Positions 53,206-63,222 are shown, counted from the stretch's first letter. The stretch: 64,000 bases of DNA from an uncultured Paracoccaceae bacterium (GCA_947493255.1 CANLQK010000008.1:102547-166546), one strand, 5' to 3'. Notes: generated by a model not told the origin, from the sequence alone. Numbers and translations are program-made.

Positions 53206-54105
53206 TTAAGTAATGGATGCCGCGTGGATGTCTTCAATCGTATTGGCCAAAGTCGCATTAAAGTCGGCATCAGATTGATCGGCGGACAAGCCTTCGGTCA
53301 AGGCGCGGCTGAAGCTCGCGATGATACCTTGGTTGTCTTTAAGGCGTGCGTTGGCTTCTGTGCGGTCATAACCGCCTGACAGCGCGACGACTTTCATGGC
53401 TCTAGCGTGATCAACCAACGGTTGATAGAGGCCAGCAGTTTCGGGCAGGGTCAGTTTTAGCATCACTTCGTCATCCATGGCGTCCAACGCTTTGTGGAGC
53501 TCCTCAAGAAGGATGTTTTCAGCGTCGGCCTTGTCCGCGATAGAAATCGTGATCTCGGGTTCAATGATTGGCACCAACCCGTGAGAGAGAACTTCGCGGC
53601 CAAATTCGAATTGTTGTGAAACAATTTCAGCAATACCTTCGCGGTTTGCAGCGTCGATAACCGAACGCATTTTTGTGCCAAAAATACCGTTCGTCCGTGC
53701 ACGTGGCAGTAGGTCAGAAAGGTGGGGCATTGGTTTCAATAGTTTTACGTCATTCTTGGCATCTTCCAAACCCTTGTCGATCTTTAGGAATGGCACGACG
53801 CCATTGTCATCCCAAAGTGCCTGCGCGGTTGGTTTGCCGTTTACTTGACGGTTCATTGTCATTTCGAACAAGATGGCCCCGACGACTTTGTCACCATTAA
53901 AGTTGGGGGCCTGAATGATCCGTGACCGCATGCCATGGATTAGGTCGAACATTTCATCTTCCGATGTGTAGGCGTCTTCGGCGACACCATAAAGCGCAAG
54001 CGCCTTGGGGGTAGAGCCGCCGGACTGGTCTAGGGCTGCAATGAAACCTTGGCCGCTGCGGACCTGATTTGCCATTTCCGATTGCGTGGAATTCATATCA
54101 AGCAT
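53206..54105 (-). CDS. fda: Class I fructose-bisphosphate aldolase
   Basis: A 299-residue class I aldolase: GFIAALDQSGGSTPKALALYG, PFLKIDKGLE, IIEPEITI, VMLKLTLPETAGLY with the Schiff-base lysine and VVALSGGYDR. It cleaves fructose-1,6-bisphosphate. The first ATG has GAAAGG eight bases upstream. It lies downstream of pgk with a hairpin between them. Confidence 0.95.
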   Translation of the reverse strand: MLDMNSTQSEMANQVRSGQGFIAALDQSGGSTPKALALYGVAEDAYTSEDEMFDLIHGMRSRIIQAPNFNGDKVVGAILFEMTMNRQVNGKPTAQALWDDNGVVPFLKIDKGLEDAKNDVKLLKPMPHLSDLLPRARTNGIFGTKMRSVIDAANREGIAEIVSQQFEFGREVLSHGLVPIIEPEITISIADKADAENILLEELHKALDAMDDEVMLKLTLPETAGLYQPLVDHARAMKVVALSGGYDRTEANARLKDNQGIIASFSRALTEGLSADQSDADFNATLANTIEDIHAASIT

Positions 54106-54119
54106 GCCTAAAACCTTTC

Positions 54120-54149
54120 AATACCAAGGACGAAAGTGCCCTTGGTATT
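54120..54149 (-). other. Hairpin just upstream of fda
   Basis: AATACCAAGG pairs with CCTTGGTATT around a 10-base loop, 15 bases before the fda start on the minus strand and 110 bases after the pgk stop. It may terminate pgk or act in the fda leader. Confidence 0.55.
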
Positions 54150-54258
54150 GGTCTTAGGGGAGGCCGGTTGAGCGTTCAATTCTGGTTACGCTAACGGTTG
54201 CGCTAACATCTGGTATTCTAGTCTACCTTTAGCGCAAACATATGTATTTTAGTGAAAA

Positions 54259-55437
54259 TCAGCCACCAAGTGCTGCAACACCAGGCAAAGTTTTGCCTTC
54301 CATCCACTCTAGAAACGCCCCACCCGCTGACGAGATATAGGTGAAATCATTATCGTGACCGGATTGATTGATCGCTGCCACCGTGTCGCCGCCACCTCCA
54401 ACAGAAATCAGGTTACCAGCGTTGGTTTGTGCAGCGATCTCGTCCAGCAGACCAAAAGTTCCTGCGTTGAACGGGACGAGTTCAAACACACCAAGCGGGC
54501 CGTTCATGATCAGCGTTTTCGCTGGGTCGATAGCCGCTTTGATCTTCGCAAGCGATAAGGGCCCAACGTCAAAGATCATCGCATCATCAGGGCATGCGTC
54601 TACGGGCAAGGTCTGGTTTTCAGCGTTTGCCTTAAATTCATGCGCGACGACAATATCTTCTGGCAGGATCAATTGGCATCCAGCAGCCTCTGCCTTTGCC
54701 ATGATATCACGTGCTGTATCTGCCAAATCGTGTTCGCACAGCGATTTACCAACATTGATACCTTGAGCCGCCAAGAATGTGTTCGCCATGCCGCCGCCAA
54801 TAACAATTGCATCGACTTTTTCGATCAGGTTGCCCAATAGGTCGAGCTTGGTGGAAACCTTCGCGCCGCCAACAACCGCAACCACTGGGCGTTCTGGCGC
54901 GCCGAGGGCTTTCTCCAAGGCGCCCAGTTCTTCGGCCATCAAGCGACCGGCACAATTTGGCAGCAGCTTTGCAACACCTGTCGTAGAGGCGTGGGCGCGG
55001 TGCGCGGCTGAAAACGCATCGTTGCAGTAAATGTCGCCCAATGACGCAAGGAAAGCCGACATTTTGGGGTCGTTGGCTTCTTCCATCTTAGAGAAACGCG
55101 TGTTCTCGACCAAGATCACGGATCCAGCAGGGGCTGCATCAATGGCTTCACGATCAGGCCGTTCAATAAATGTAACAGAACAACCAAGAACCTTTTCCAA
55201 GGTTGGTACAGTCACGCGTAAGGACATCTCGGGAACGAATTCGCCTTTTGGGCGGCCGAAGTGTGCCAACATTACGGGCTTGCCGCCTTTCGCAACGATG
55301 TCGGTAATCGTCGGCTTGATCCGTTCAATCCGCGTGGCATCAGTGACGTTGCCGTCCTCGACGGGGACGTTGATGTCCACGCGTGTCAGAACCACTTTGC
55401 CGTTCAAATCCATGTCGTCGAGTGTTTTCCAGCCCAT
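54259..55437 (-). CDS. pgk: Phosphoglycerate kinase
   Basis: A 392-residue kinase. [47 protein letters not shown] and the ATP-site end [15 protein letters not shown] are present. The ATG after AGGAGACGATC is the start; the longer frame adds 18 residues with no support. Confidence 0.97.
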   Translation of the reverse strand: MGWKTLDDMDLNGKVVLTRVDINVPVEDGNVTDATRIERIKPTITDIVAKGGKPVMLAHFGRPKGEFVPEMSLRVTVPTLEKVLGCSVTFIERPDREAIDAAPAGSVILVENTRFSKMEEANDPKMSAFLASLGDIYCNDAFSAAHRAHASTTGVAKLLPNCAGRLMAEELGALEKALGAPERPVVAVVGGAKVSTKLDLLGNLIEKVDAIVIGGGMANTFLAAQGINVGKSLCEHDLADTARDIMAKAEAAGCQLILPEDIVVAHEFKANAENQTLPVDACPDDAMIFDVGPLSLAKIKAAIDPAKTLIMNGPLGVFELVPFNAGTFGLLDEIAAQTNAGNLISVGGGGDTVAAINQSGHDNDFTYISSAGGAFLEWMEGKTLPGVAALGG

Positions 55438-55556
55438 GATCGTCTCCTGTTTTGTTGGCGTGTTCATGATCAATCGTGCCGGCGGCGTCAACCGCGCCTT
55501 GGAATCCGCGGCTCGCGCGCATAGGTTCGCGCCAACGTAATGAAAAGGAGACCGGC

Positions 55557-56063
55557 ATGGCCGAGATCAAAGATCCAGAAAACACAATCCTGATGGAACT
55601 CAAAGACGGGACCGTCACCATTGAATTGCTGCCAGACGTCGCGCCGCAGCACGTTGCGCGCATGAAAGAACTGGTGCGCTCTGGCGCATATGACAACGTA
55701 TGTTTCCACCGTGTGATTGATGGTTTCATGGCGCAGACAGGCGATGTGGCCAACGGCAACATGGAAAAGGATTTCAACATCGGCCGTGCTGGTACAGGCG
55801 GTTCTGACCTGCCTGACGTTCCTGCCGAATTTTCGAAAATCCCGCACGCCCGTGGCTCAATTGGCGCTGCGCGTTCTGCGAATCCGAACTCTGCGAACAG
55901 CCAGTTCTTTATTAACTTTAAAGACAACGATTTCCTGAACGGCCAGTACACCGTCTACGGTCAGGTTACGTCCGGTATGGAACATGTCGACGCGATCGTA
56001 CGGGGCGAGCCGCCAATGTACCCCGACCGCATGGTGTCTATGAAGGTAGCAGCAGATGCTTAA
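55557..56063 (+). CDS. ppiB: Peptidyl-prolyl cis-trans isomerase (cytosolic cyclophilin)
   Basis: A 168-residue cyclophilin with [30 protein letters not shown] and [15 protein letters not shown], without a signal peptide. The start follows AAAAGGAGACC. It overlaps the next cyclophilin by 8 bp. Confidence 0.92.
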   Translation: MAEIKDPENTILMELKDGTVTIELLPDVAPQHVARMKELVRSGAYDNVCFHRVIDGFMAQTGDVANGNMEKDFNIGRAGTGGSDLPDVPAEFSKIPHARGSIGAARSANPNSANSQFFINFKDNDFLNGQYTVYGQVTSGMEHVDAIVRGEPPMYPDRMVSMKVAADA

Positions 56064-56619
56064 GCGCACAGCCCTCGTTGCGGTGCTTGCAACGCCAATG
56101 ACGGCGCAGGCTGGCGGCCTTGAAATCACTGTTGCCGGTCAAGCGAACGGAACAATCTCGATCGACCTGTTTGAAGATATCGCACCACTGCACGCCGCGC
56201 AGATCACTGCATTGGCGGCGGACGGCACCTATGATGGCGTAGTCTTCCACCGTGTGATCGAAGGTTTCATGGCGCAAACCGGTGACGTGCAATTTGGCGA
56301 CAGCACCGATGCTGCGTTCAACATGAACCGTGCGGGTACTGGCGGGTCTGACCTGCCAGATATTGCCCTTGAAGCAACAAATGAAAAATCATTCACACGC
56401 GGAATGGTTGGCATGGCGCGGTCTCAGAATCCAAACTCTGCGAACAGCCAGTTCTTCATCATGTTCGAAGACGGGCCCTTCCTTGACGGTCAGTACACCA
56501 TTGTTGGTGAAGTGGCCGAAGGCATGGACGTTGTTGATGCGATCAAACGTGGTGATGGCCCGAACGGTGCTGTCATAGGTGACGCCGACTACATGGCAAG
56601 TGTCACCGTGATCGAGTAA
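56056..56619 (+). CDS. Peptidyl-prolyl cis-trans isomerase (periplasmic cyclophilin)
   Basis: A 187-residue cyclophilin with a signal peptide ([19 protein letters not shown]). The core repeats [15 protein letters not shown] and ANSQFFIMFEDGPFL. It is the exported partner of the upstream cytosolic copy; the coupling makes the two compartments' foldases co-expressed. Confidence 0.92.
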   Translation: MLKRTALVAVLATPMTAQAGGLEITVAGQANGTISIDLFEDIAPLHAAQITALAADGTYDGVVFHRVIEGFMAQTGDVQFGDSTDAAFNMNRAGTGGSDLPDIALEATNEKSFTRGMVGMARSQNPNSANSQFFIMFEDGPFLDGQYTIVGEVAEGMDVVDAIKRGDGPNGAVIGDADYMASVTVIE

Positions 56620-56641
56620 CCGCAATTTCACGATTGTGTTG

Positions 56642-56672
56642 GGGGGCTAGGCAGAGATGCCTGGCCCCCTTT
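56642..56672 (+). terminator. Rho-independent terminator
   Basis: GGGGGCTAGGCA pairs with TGCCTGGCCCCC around GAGA, then TTT. Confidence 0.82.
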
Positions 56673-56703
56673 ACGTTTGTGACCTACGTTTCAGGAGGAT
56701 CAT

Positions 56704-57663
56704 ATGCGGTTTCTAGCTCTTATTTTGACCTTGGTGGCTTCGGGCGCTTGGGCAAGTCCCGAGTTCTGGCGCCATGAATGGCCTAACACTGATTTTGAAA
56801 ACACATCCGTTGAAAACTGGGTGGAAATCCTATCCGGTGGGCCGCCTAAGGACGGAATACCTGCGCTAAACGATCCGTCCTTCATAGATGTATTTGACGA
56901 AAACACGCTGTCAGACCGAGAGCCGGTGATCACCTTGGAATTGCCAGGGCAAACGCCACGCGCATATCCGATCCGGTATCTAATGTGGCATGAAATCGTG
57001 AATGACGATGTCCGAGGTCTGCCTGTCGCAGTCACGTTCTGCCCGCTGTGCAATTCTGGGATCACGTTTGATCGCCGTGTTAACGGACAGGTGCTAACGT
57101 TTGGCGTTTCGGGTAAGCTGCGACATTCTGATATGGTCATGTATGACCGTGAAACCGAAAGCTGGTGGCAACAGGCCATTGGGGAGGCCATCGTCGGGGA
57201 CCTAACTGGGACAGAACTGCAAACCTTGCCCAGCTGGATGGAGAGCTGGGCAGAATATAAAGACCGCAACCGCGACGGCCTTGTTATGGCCCGACCTGAT
57301 TTTCGGCGCGACTATGGGGCGAACCCTTATGTTCAGTATGACAGTTCGGATCGCCCGTTTTTGTTCAACGGTGAATTGCCGCCCCATGATATCCCTGCGT
57401 TGGCCCGTGTTGTTCGGGTAGGGGATCGTGCGTGGCCCATGACGCGTATCGCGGAGGCGGGGCAAATCACAGAACAAGGGGTGGTTTTGTCTTGGTCGGC
57501 TGGGCAGGCCTCAGCGTTGGATACTGGTAACATCGGTACTGGTCGAGATGTAGGGACAGTACGCGTGCGCGACACAGCGGGGAAAGATCTGGCCCATGAC
57601 GTGATGTTCGCTTTTGCCTATCACGCCTTTTGGCCGGATGGCGCGTGGATGCTTGGCCGGTAG
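56704..57663 (+). CDS. Secreted DUF3179 protein
   Basis: A 319-residue protein with signal peptide MRFLALILTLVASGAWA. DUF3179 landmarks are DREPVITLELPGQTPRAYPIRYL, WHEIVND, VTFCPLCNSGITFDR, KLRHSDMVMYDRETESWWQQ and LVMARPDFRRDYGANPY. The CxLC pair may bind metal. The function is unknown. AGGAGG precedes the ATG. Confidence 0.88.
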   Translation: MRFLALILTLVASGAWASPEFWRHEWPNTDFENTSVENWVEILSGGPPKDGIPALNDPSFIDVFDENTLSDREPVITLELPGQTPRAYPIRYLMWHEIVNDDVRGLPVAVTFCPLCNSGITFDRRVNGQVLTFGVSGKLRHSDMVMYDRETESWWQQAIGEAIVGDLTGTELQTLPSWMESWAEYKDRNRDGLVMARPDFRRDYGANPYVQYDSSDRPFLFNGELPPHDIPALARVVRVGDRAWPMTRIAEAGQITEQGVVLSWSAGQASALDTGNIGTGRDVGTVRVRDTAGKDLAHDVMFAFAYHAFWPDGAWMLGR

Positions 57664-57685
57664 GTCGCCATAAAGGGCGTCTAGA

Positions 57686-59062
57686 TCAGGTGCCGCAGAA
57701 TGTTTGATGAACTTTCTCAAAATCGGTTGGGGGGAGCATGAAGGCCGACAGCGGTTCAAACGGGGCGCTGACGGCCTTCAGCATTTGATGAAATGGTGCG
57801 TAGTCGCCGCTGGTTGCGGCTTGTATGGCCTCTTCAATCTTATGCGTTCGAGGGATCACATGTGGGTTCGTTCTTTGCCATAATGTATCTTCAGGGCCAG
57901 CAGCACGCCATTTTACGTGCCATTCGGGTGACGTTTTAGCGGTTTCATCCAGTGCAGCAAATGTGTTTGTGAAATCCAGCTTTGCGTTTGCCATGACGCC
58001 CAAAAGGTCCTGCACAAGGTCTGACGCCGTTTCATTAGGCTGCAACCCGATCTTAGGCGCAAAGGCCTTGAGCCATGCCTTTTGGTATAGTTCGGGAAAA
58101 CGGTTGATGATTGCCGTGAATTCTTCAATCGCAGCGTCTTGGTCGGGCATGATGACAACAAGTGAAGTGGCGAATTGAGCAAGATTCCAGTGTGTAACAG
58201 GTGCCTGATTGGAATAGGCGTAACGTCCTTGATGGTCGATTGAACTAAACACAGTGTCGGGGTGGTACGTGTCCATAAATGCACATGGACCATAGTCGAT
58301 CGTTTCCCCAGCGATTTGTACGTTGTCTGTGTTCATGACCCCGTGGATGAACCCAACCGACATCCATTTTGCAATTAAGGATGCTTGGCGTTCCATAACG
58401 GCGCTTAACAAGCCAGCTGGGCCTTTCGCATTAGGATAATGGCGGCGAATTGTGTAATCGGTCAGCTGTTGCAACGCATCTTTGTCACTACGGGCGGCGA
58501 AATACTGGAATGTTCCAACACGAATATGGGACGCGGCGACACGCGTCAGGACTGCACCGGGCAGGGGTCCTTGTTCGCGCAGCACTGGATCACCCGTCGT
58601 CACCGCTGCAAGTGCGCGCGTAGTCGGAATATCAAGGGCGTCCATTGCACATGACATCAGATATTCACGAATAACTGGGCCAACCCAAGCGCGGCCATCG
58701 CCACCTCGTGAATAGGGGGTGCGCCCTGATCCTTTGAGCTGAACATCGACGCGACCAGCGAAGGTGGCAAGCTCCCCCAGATGGAGCGCGCGTCCGTCTC
58801 CCAATTGAGAAGAGAATCCGCCAAATTGGTGACCTGCATATACTTGAGCAAAGGGAGTTGCCGTTTCAGGGACCGCGTTGCCCGAAAAAATCTCTGCGGC
58901 CTCTTCGATCGTCATTGAGCCGCTGTCCAGCCCGAGGCGATCGGCAAGCTCGTGATTGAAAGCAATCAACGATGGCGCGCTGACAGGTGTCGCGGGTTGT
59001 CTGGTATAAAACCGATCCGGTAGGGAAAGGTAAGTCGCGTCAAAGGGCAGGTGCAACGCCAT
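57686..59062 (-). CDS. selO: Protein adenylyltransferase SelO
   Basis: A 458-residue pseudokinase-fold protein (YdiU family). VYAGHQFGGFSSQLGDGRAL, QLKGSGRTPYSRGGDGRAW and MNTDNVQIAGETIDYGPCAF carry the nucleotide and metal sites. It transfers AMP to target proteins under oxidative stress. The start overlaps the upstream GNAT stop (TAATG). Confidence 0.94.
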   Translation of the reverse strand: MALHLPFDATYLSLPDRFYTRQPATPVSAPSLIAFNHELADRLGLDSGSMTIEEAAEIFSGNAVPETATPFAQVYAGHQFGGFSSQLGDGRALHLGELATFAGRVDVQLKGSGRTPYSRGGDGRAWVGPVIREYLMSCAMDALDIPTTRALAAVTTGDPVLREQGPLPGAVLTRVAASHIRVGTFQYFAARSDKDALQQLTDYTIRRHYPNAKGPAGLLSAVMERQASLIAKWMSVGFIHGVMNTDNVQIAGETIDYGPCAFMDTYHPDTVFSSIDHQGRYAYSNQAPVTHWNLAQFATSLVVIMPDQDAAIEEFTAIINRFPELYQKAWLKAFAPKIGLQPNETASDLVQDLLGVMANAKLDFTNTFAALDETAKTSPEWHVKWRAAGPEDTLWQRTNPHVIPRTHKIEEAIQAATSGDYAPFHQMLKAVSAPFEPLSAFMLPPTDFEKVHQTFCGT

Positions 59063-59511
59063 TACAATTCTCGGGTCATGAGCGCGTAACGATCGCGCAT
59101 TTTGAAGTGCGCACGTGAATACAACCGCTGTGTTGCCTCATCGTCCCTGTCGACTTCAAGATGAAGTGCTTTGACACCGACATCGCGCAGGCTGCCTGCA
59201 ATGGCTGAAAGTACTTCTGATGCGATCCCACGTTTTCGCACTGGTGGGCGGATATACAACTCGTCCACAAAGGCATCCATTCCACCCATTTCCATCGACC
59301 AACCGAATGTTATGATCACGTACCCGGTAGGGGCCATTGTTGGGCCGAATAGCCAAACAGCGCCATGGGGCGAACCAGCAAGTAACGGGGCCAAAGCTGC
59401 TGCGCGTGCTTCGTCTGTCATATCTAGCCCGTATTCGGCATGAAACGCTGCGATTAGAGCCAGCGTTTTCGATGCATCAGCAGGGGTGGCAAGTGTAATG
59501 GCGGTGGTCAT
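59062..59511 (-). CDS. GNAT-family N-acetyltransferase
   Basis: A 149-residue acetyltransferase with VDELYIRPPVRKRGIASEVLSAI as acetyl-CoA loop and LEVDRDDEATQRLYSRAHFKMRDRY. The ATG giving MTTAITLATP is chosen. It is coupled to selO by TAATG. The substrate is unknown. Confidence 0.85.
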   Translation of the reverse strand: MTTAITLATPADASKTLALIAAFHAEYGLDMTDEARAAALAPLLAGSPHGAVWLFGPTMAPTGYVIITFGWSMEMGGMDAFVDELYIRPPVRKRGIASEVLSAIAGSLRDVGVKALHLEVDRDDEATQRLYSRAHFKMRDRYALMTREL

Positions 59512-59610
59512 TGTTTCATCCGATACGGAAAGGTGGCCAAGTCCTACCTGTCTGTCCGCCAAGGGGGAAGAGGTAAGGACCTTCGCACACGAATTTACAG
59601 AGTAGAACGT

Positions 59611-60120
59611 TTACGGCAAAGTCTGTAACGCCAACGCCTCATGCATTTGAATGAAACCGTCTTTCAGGTTGATATAGAGGTCCATATCACCGTCAGCTGC
59701 GATGTCTGCCGCGATCTTGACCGTTTGATACGCCGCGCTGATATCGGGGTCACTGCGCAGCAAATCGCGAAAGGCGACATGACGACGAATAGCGGGGTCG
59801 CCAATTGCAAAGGCGTGAGCATGGATCAAACGTCTGCCATTGGCTGCGGATTTTCGAAAGTACCGACGTCCGGAAATGCCATACGTCCCCATTGCTTCGT
59901 ACCCTAACGCGGTAATCGCAGGGTTCAGTGCGTCTAGCTTTTCAAGAGATTCTACAACAGGCAGAAGATCGATAATTGGTTTCGCAACCAAACCGGGAAC
60001 CGCAGTTGACCCAATGTGAAAGGCTGCAATCAATTTTGGGCCAAGCACGTCTTGCCAGCGTTCAATTTCCGATTTGGCCTGCATTGGCCATGATGGATCA
60101 GGTGCTGCGAGAAACGTCAT
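59611..60120 (-). CDS. GrpB family protein
   Basis: A 169-residue GrpB protein, nucleotidyltransferase-like fold: FHIGSTAVPGLVAKPIIDLLPVV, YEAMGTYGISGRRYFRK and HAFAIGDPAIRRHVAFRDLLR. The GS...D-D pattern is present. The precise activity is unknown. Overlaps the nucleoside hydrolase gene by 4 bp. Confidence 0.87.
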   Translation of the reverse strand: MTFLAAPDPSWPMQAKSEIERWQDVLGPKLIAAFHIGSTAVPGLVAKPIIDLLPVVESLEKLDALNPAITALGYEAMGTYGISGRRYFRKSAANGRRLIHAHAFAIGDPAIRRHVAFRDLLRSDPDISAAYQTVKIAADIAADGDMDLYINLKDGFIQMHEALALQTLP

Positions 60121-61058
60121 TGCAACGTTGCAAGACGTTCCGCCAGCAGTTCATAAAACCCTTCTGCGTCTAGATCGCCCATAAACATACAATTGGGCGC
60201 GCGGTCCGTTACGCCCCACCAGTCAGCGACTGTCATGCCAAGGGTCAGTTCCGACTGGGTTTCGATTTCTACGTTGATTTGGCGGCCTGTAAACAAGTCA
60301 GGATTGATTAGGTATGCGATTACGGTTGGGTCATGCAGGGGGGCGCCTTCTGATCCGTATTTTTCCATATCGAAACGTTCGAAAAAGTCAGTCCAAGCCG
60401 CTGTCATTGTACCGACTGTCGTGCCCATTTGGCGGAACTTGTCGATACGAGGTTTCGTGGTCAGGGCTTTGTGCGTCATGTCCAGCGGCATCACTGTAAG
60501 GGGAAGGCCCGCATCAAACACAATCTTTGCGGCTTCGGGGTCGACATAGATATTGAACTCAGCCGCGGGAGTAATGTTCCCAACGGCGAAATATGCGCCC
60601 CCCATCAAAACAATTTCTTCGATAGCATCCTTGATGTCAGGTGCGCGGGTCAGGGCAGTGGCAATGTTGGTCAGCGGCCCCAAAGGGCACAGCGTGATCG
60701 ACTTTGCCTGCGCCGCGCGGCAGGTTTCAATAATCCAGTCGACGGCGTGCGCGTCTTGAAGGGGCATCTCGGGTGCGTCGAGCTGTGGGCCATCTAGCCC
60801 TGTTTTTCCATGCACGTGTTCGGCGGTAACCAGTTTACGAGACAGGGGTGTATCACACCCTGCAAATACAAGGGTTTCTGGAAACCCAGCCAGTTCGCAA
60901 ACGATACGTGCGTTTTTTTGGGTCAAGTTCAATGGCACATTGCCAGCCACAGCTGTAATGCCAAGAACATTCAATTCTGGAGACGCCAGCGCTAACAAGA
61001 TTGCGACAGCATCGTCCTGACCAGGGTCCGTGTCGATAATGATATTGCGAGGAGCCAT
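60117..61058 (-). CDS. Inosine-uridine-type nucleoside hydrolase
   Basis: A 313-residue hydrolase with the calcium-binding start IIDTDPGQDDAVAILLAL, LCPLGPLTNIATAL, EIVLMGGAYFAVGNITPAAEFNIYVDPEA and HDPTVIAYLI. It splits ribonucleosides into base and ribose. The ATG after GGATAA is used. It is followed by grpB. Confidence 0.92.
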   Translation of the reverse strand: MAPRNIIIDTDPGQDDAVAILLALASPELNVLGITAVAGNVPLNLTQKNARIVCELAGFPETLVFAGCDTPLSRKLVTAEHVHGKTGLDGPQLDAPEMPLQDAHAVDWIIETCRAAQAKSITLCPLGPLTNIATALTRAPDIKDAIEEIVLMGGAYFAVGNITPAAEFNIYVDPEAAKIVFDAGLPLTVMPLDMTHKALTTKPRIDKFRQMGTTVGTMTAAWTDFFERFDMEKYGSEGAPLHDPTVIAYLINPDLFTGRQINVEIETQSELTLGMTVADWWGVTDRAPNCMFMGDLDAEGFYELLAERLATLQ

Positions 61059-61194
61059 TCGTTTATCCGTTGCCAATTCTTCGTCTTACTAGAGAGCTAA
61101 CGTTGGCACACTCAATGTAAAAGAAGAATTTGACTATTTGGTATAAGTTACAACCGAAAGGGGAAAAGTTGGGGCAAGAGCTAAAAGAGCGTGC

Positions 61195-61404
61195 TTAAAT
61201 TCGATCGTACTGAGCGAGTTTTTGATACAATTTTTCTTTGTCTGGATGCCCTTGTTCTAAGGCGAAAACATAGGCTTGCGTAAAGAAGAAACATCGTTCG
61301 TCAATATCTTTAGTACACTCAGCTGCTTCGGAATATAAGCTCACTAACTCTGCATGCGCGCCGCGGGCATATGCGTTAAGCAAGCGATCATTGAGCGATG
61401 TCAT
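61195..61404 (-). CDS. Small protein coupled to the Rieske oxygenase
   Basis: A 69-residue helical protein: LLNAYARGAHAELVSLYSEAAECTKDIDERC, then QAYVFALEQGHPDKEKLYQKL, reminiscent of one TPR-like pair. The ATG overlaps the Rieske stop (ATGA), implying co-translation. I do not recognise a named family. Too short to judge further. Confidence 0.68.
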   Translation of the reverse strand: MTSLNDRLLNAYARGAHAELVSLYSEAAECTKDIDERCFFFTQAYVFALEQGHPDKEKLYQKLAQYDRI

Positions 61405-62552
61405 TTCTCTTCGTGGTTTTGCAGGTGTGCGGCGACCCAATCGTGAAAACAATGTGTTGGTCCATCCATCGCTGGTGAGAAGCGCCCTCCGTCAAAACCA
61501 GGCGCTGAACGGCCTTTTTGCATACCCTCAACAACATCAATGTCTTCTTCAAAGATGCCTTTCCATTGGGCGGTGTTTGAGACCCTTAGCTCATCATCGG
61601 TGTCTGATGTAGAATAGTAGATGTGTACATGTTCCACAGTCCTATTATGGGCCACGGGTTCCAAAATGATTGCATAAGCATGTTCGCGCTGGGCGGCGAG
61701 AAGAACGTTTGGGTAAAGACAAATATACTCGGCCCCTTCGTCCCACTTGCTGCTTAATCCTTCGAAGTCGGGGAAAGTCGCGCCGTTTGAACCCGTCAAT
61801 TGGCGATAAACAAGCGTACCTTGACCTGAAAACGCCCCTGGTTCCTCAATGTTGTAATGATCTTCAAGGCGTGAATAACTGTTCAGACTGGGGTGGACCC
61901 AAGGCAGGTGATAGCTTTCGGCATAGTTTTCGACGGCAAGTTTCCAGTTGCAGGCTACGTCAAGGGTGAAGCGGCTGTCAGGCCCACCATGATGTAGCGG
62001 TTTGTCATGTTCATGCCATCGCACAATAAGCGCGGCGTTTTCTTCTTCAAACGGTGCGGCTTTGCCATCGAGGTTAATAAATACAACATTTCGCCAAACA
62101 TGACTGCGAACTTCAATAAGGCCAAGGTCGTCATTTACGATAGCTTCATGTTTGTTGTTCCCTGGGCCGCCCACATGCGGGGTCGAGACCAATTTTCCGG
62201 ATGTTGAGTAACACCATGAATGGTAAGGGCATCGAATGGCTCCCTCGATCTTACGAGGCGCATCGATCAAGATCATTCCACGGTGGCGGCAGATGTTTTG
62301 GAAAACACGCACGGTGTCATTCTTGTCGCGCACCAGTAACAATGGGATCCCAAGGAACTCTATAGGTTTCGCATCCCCGATTTCGGCAACATCTTCTTGA
62401 ACCGCCAATCCGGCCCACGTCGTATGCAATACAGCACGTGCTTCCGCCGCAAAAACGTCCGGGTCTGCGTATTGGGCATTGGGCAGGCCGTTAGCGTGTT
62501 CAACTGGGCGGCGCACCGATGCCAACACTGGATCAGAGGGTGCGTAAGACAT
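61401..62552 (-). CDS. Rieske non-haem iron oxygenase, alpha subunit
   Basis: A 383-residue oxygenase. The Rieske [2Fe-2S] ligands are C88, H90, C108 and H111 (CRHRG and CPYHSW). The mononuclear iron site includes H215 and H220 in ENYAESYHLPWVHPSLN. The closest general look is choline or betaine-type monooxygenases, but no reductase or ferredoxin gene is adjacent and the substrate is unknown. Coupled to the tiny downstream gene. Confidence 0.88.
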   Translation of the reverse strand: MSYAPSDPVLASVRRPVEHANGLPNAQYADPDVFAAEARAVLHTTWAGLAVQEDVAEIGDAKPIEFLGIPLLLVRDKNDTVRVFQNICRHRGMILIDAPRKIEGAIRCPYHSWCYSTSGKLVSTPHVGGPGNNKHEAIVNDDLGLIEVRSHVWRNVVFINLDGKAAPFEEENAALIVRWHEHDKPLHHGGPDSRFTLDVACNWKLAVENYAESYHLPWVHPSLNSYSRLEDHYNIEEPGAFSGQGTLVYRQLTGSNGATFPDFEGLSSKWDEGAEYICLYPNVLLAAQREHAYAIILEPVAHNRTVEHVHIYYSTSDTDDELRVSNTAQWKGIFEEDIDVVEGMQKGRSAPGFDGGRFSPAMDGPTHCFHDWVAAHLQNHEEK

Positions 62553-62898
62553 TAGACAACCTTTCGCTTAGTGATGCGTTTAGCGTAGCTGTGCATAAAC
62601 GACGGGTCCGGTCGTTGTGCGACATCAGCAAAGCATCAGACGACATATCGTGCTGGTCTCGGCGGGGGGGTGCCCACCGCAACCGTTTGTCTGCGCCATT
62701 CCCTGCCGACCTGCTCAACTTCCATTTGGAACGGCGTTTGCTCGCGCAACGACGATGCCCCGATCTGCACGGGGGCGCCGAAAACTGGAGGTCTCATCGC
62801 TTGGGATCGCGGGGTGAAGTTGGCGACACTACACCAAGAGCTGTCGGAGCCAAAGTTGTTCCGTCATGACAAACCTAAGTCTTATAAGGAGACGACCC
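62553..62898. other. 346-bp intergenic region
   Basis: Between the Rieske gene and the first EF-hand gene. Several short frames cross it but none has a good start and recognisable product. It probably carries both divergent promoters. No repeat or RNA was identified. Confidence 0.5.
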
Positions 62899-63147
62899 AT
62901 GTTGAAATTGACCAACCTGACTGCAGCACTTGTACTCGCAACCGCAGGTGTTGCGTTGGCACAAGACGCAGATCCTGCGATTGATGTGAACGGCGATGGT
63001 TTCTACAGCTTTCCAGAAATCAGCACGATGTACCCTGACATAACAGACGAAGTTTTTACCACAATCGATGCAACTGGCGATGGCCTCCTCGACATGGCTG
63101 AAGTTGTGGCGGCTCAAGAGGCTGGCCTTATGCCGGTTGCGCAATAG
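62899..63147 (+). CDS. Secreted EF-hand protein 1
   Basis: An 82-residue protein with a signal peptide (MLKLTNLTAALVLATAGVALA) and two canonical calcium loops, DVNGDGFYSFPE and DATGDGLLDMAE. It likely binds calcium in the periplasm. AAGGAG precedes the ATG, which is 33 bases inside a longer frame. Confidence 0.85.
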   Translation: MLKLTNLTAALVLATAGVALAQDADPAIDVNGDGFYSFPEISTMYPDITDEVFTTIDATGDGLLDMAEVVAAQEAGLMPVAQ

Positions 63148-63222
63148 GCGTGATCGTCTCATCGGGGCGGTACCTGACCCTATTGCCCTGGCCCGCGTCA
63201 GTCCCCCAAGCTGGCGCAACTT

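Noticed and set aside
62519..62869. 116-residue plus-strand ORF between the Rieske and EF-hand genes
   Set aside because: Starts inside the Rieske gene on the opposite strand, has no recognisable motif or ribosome site.
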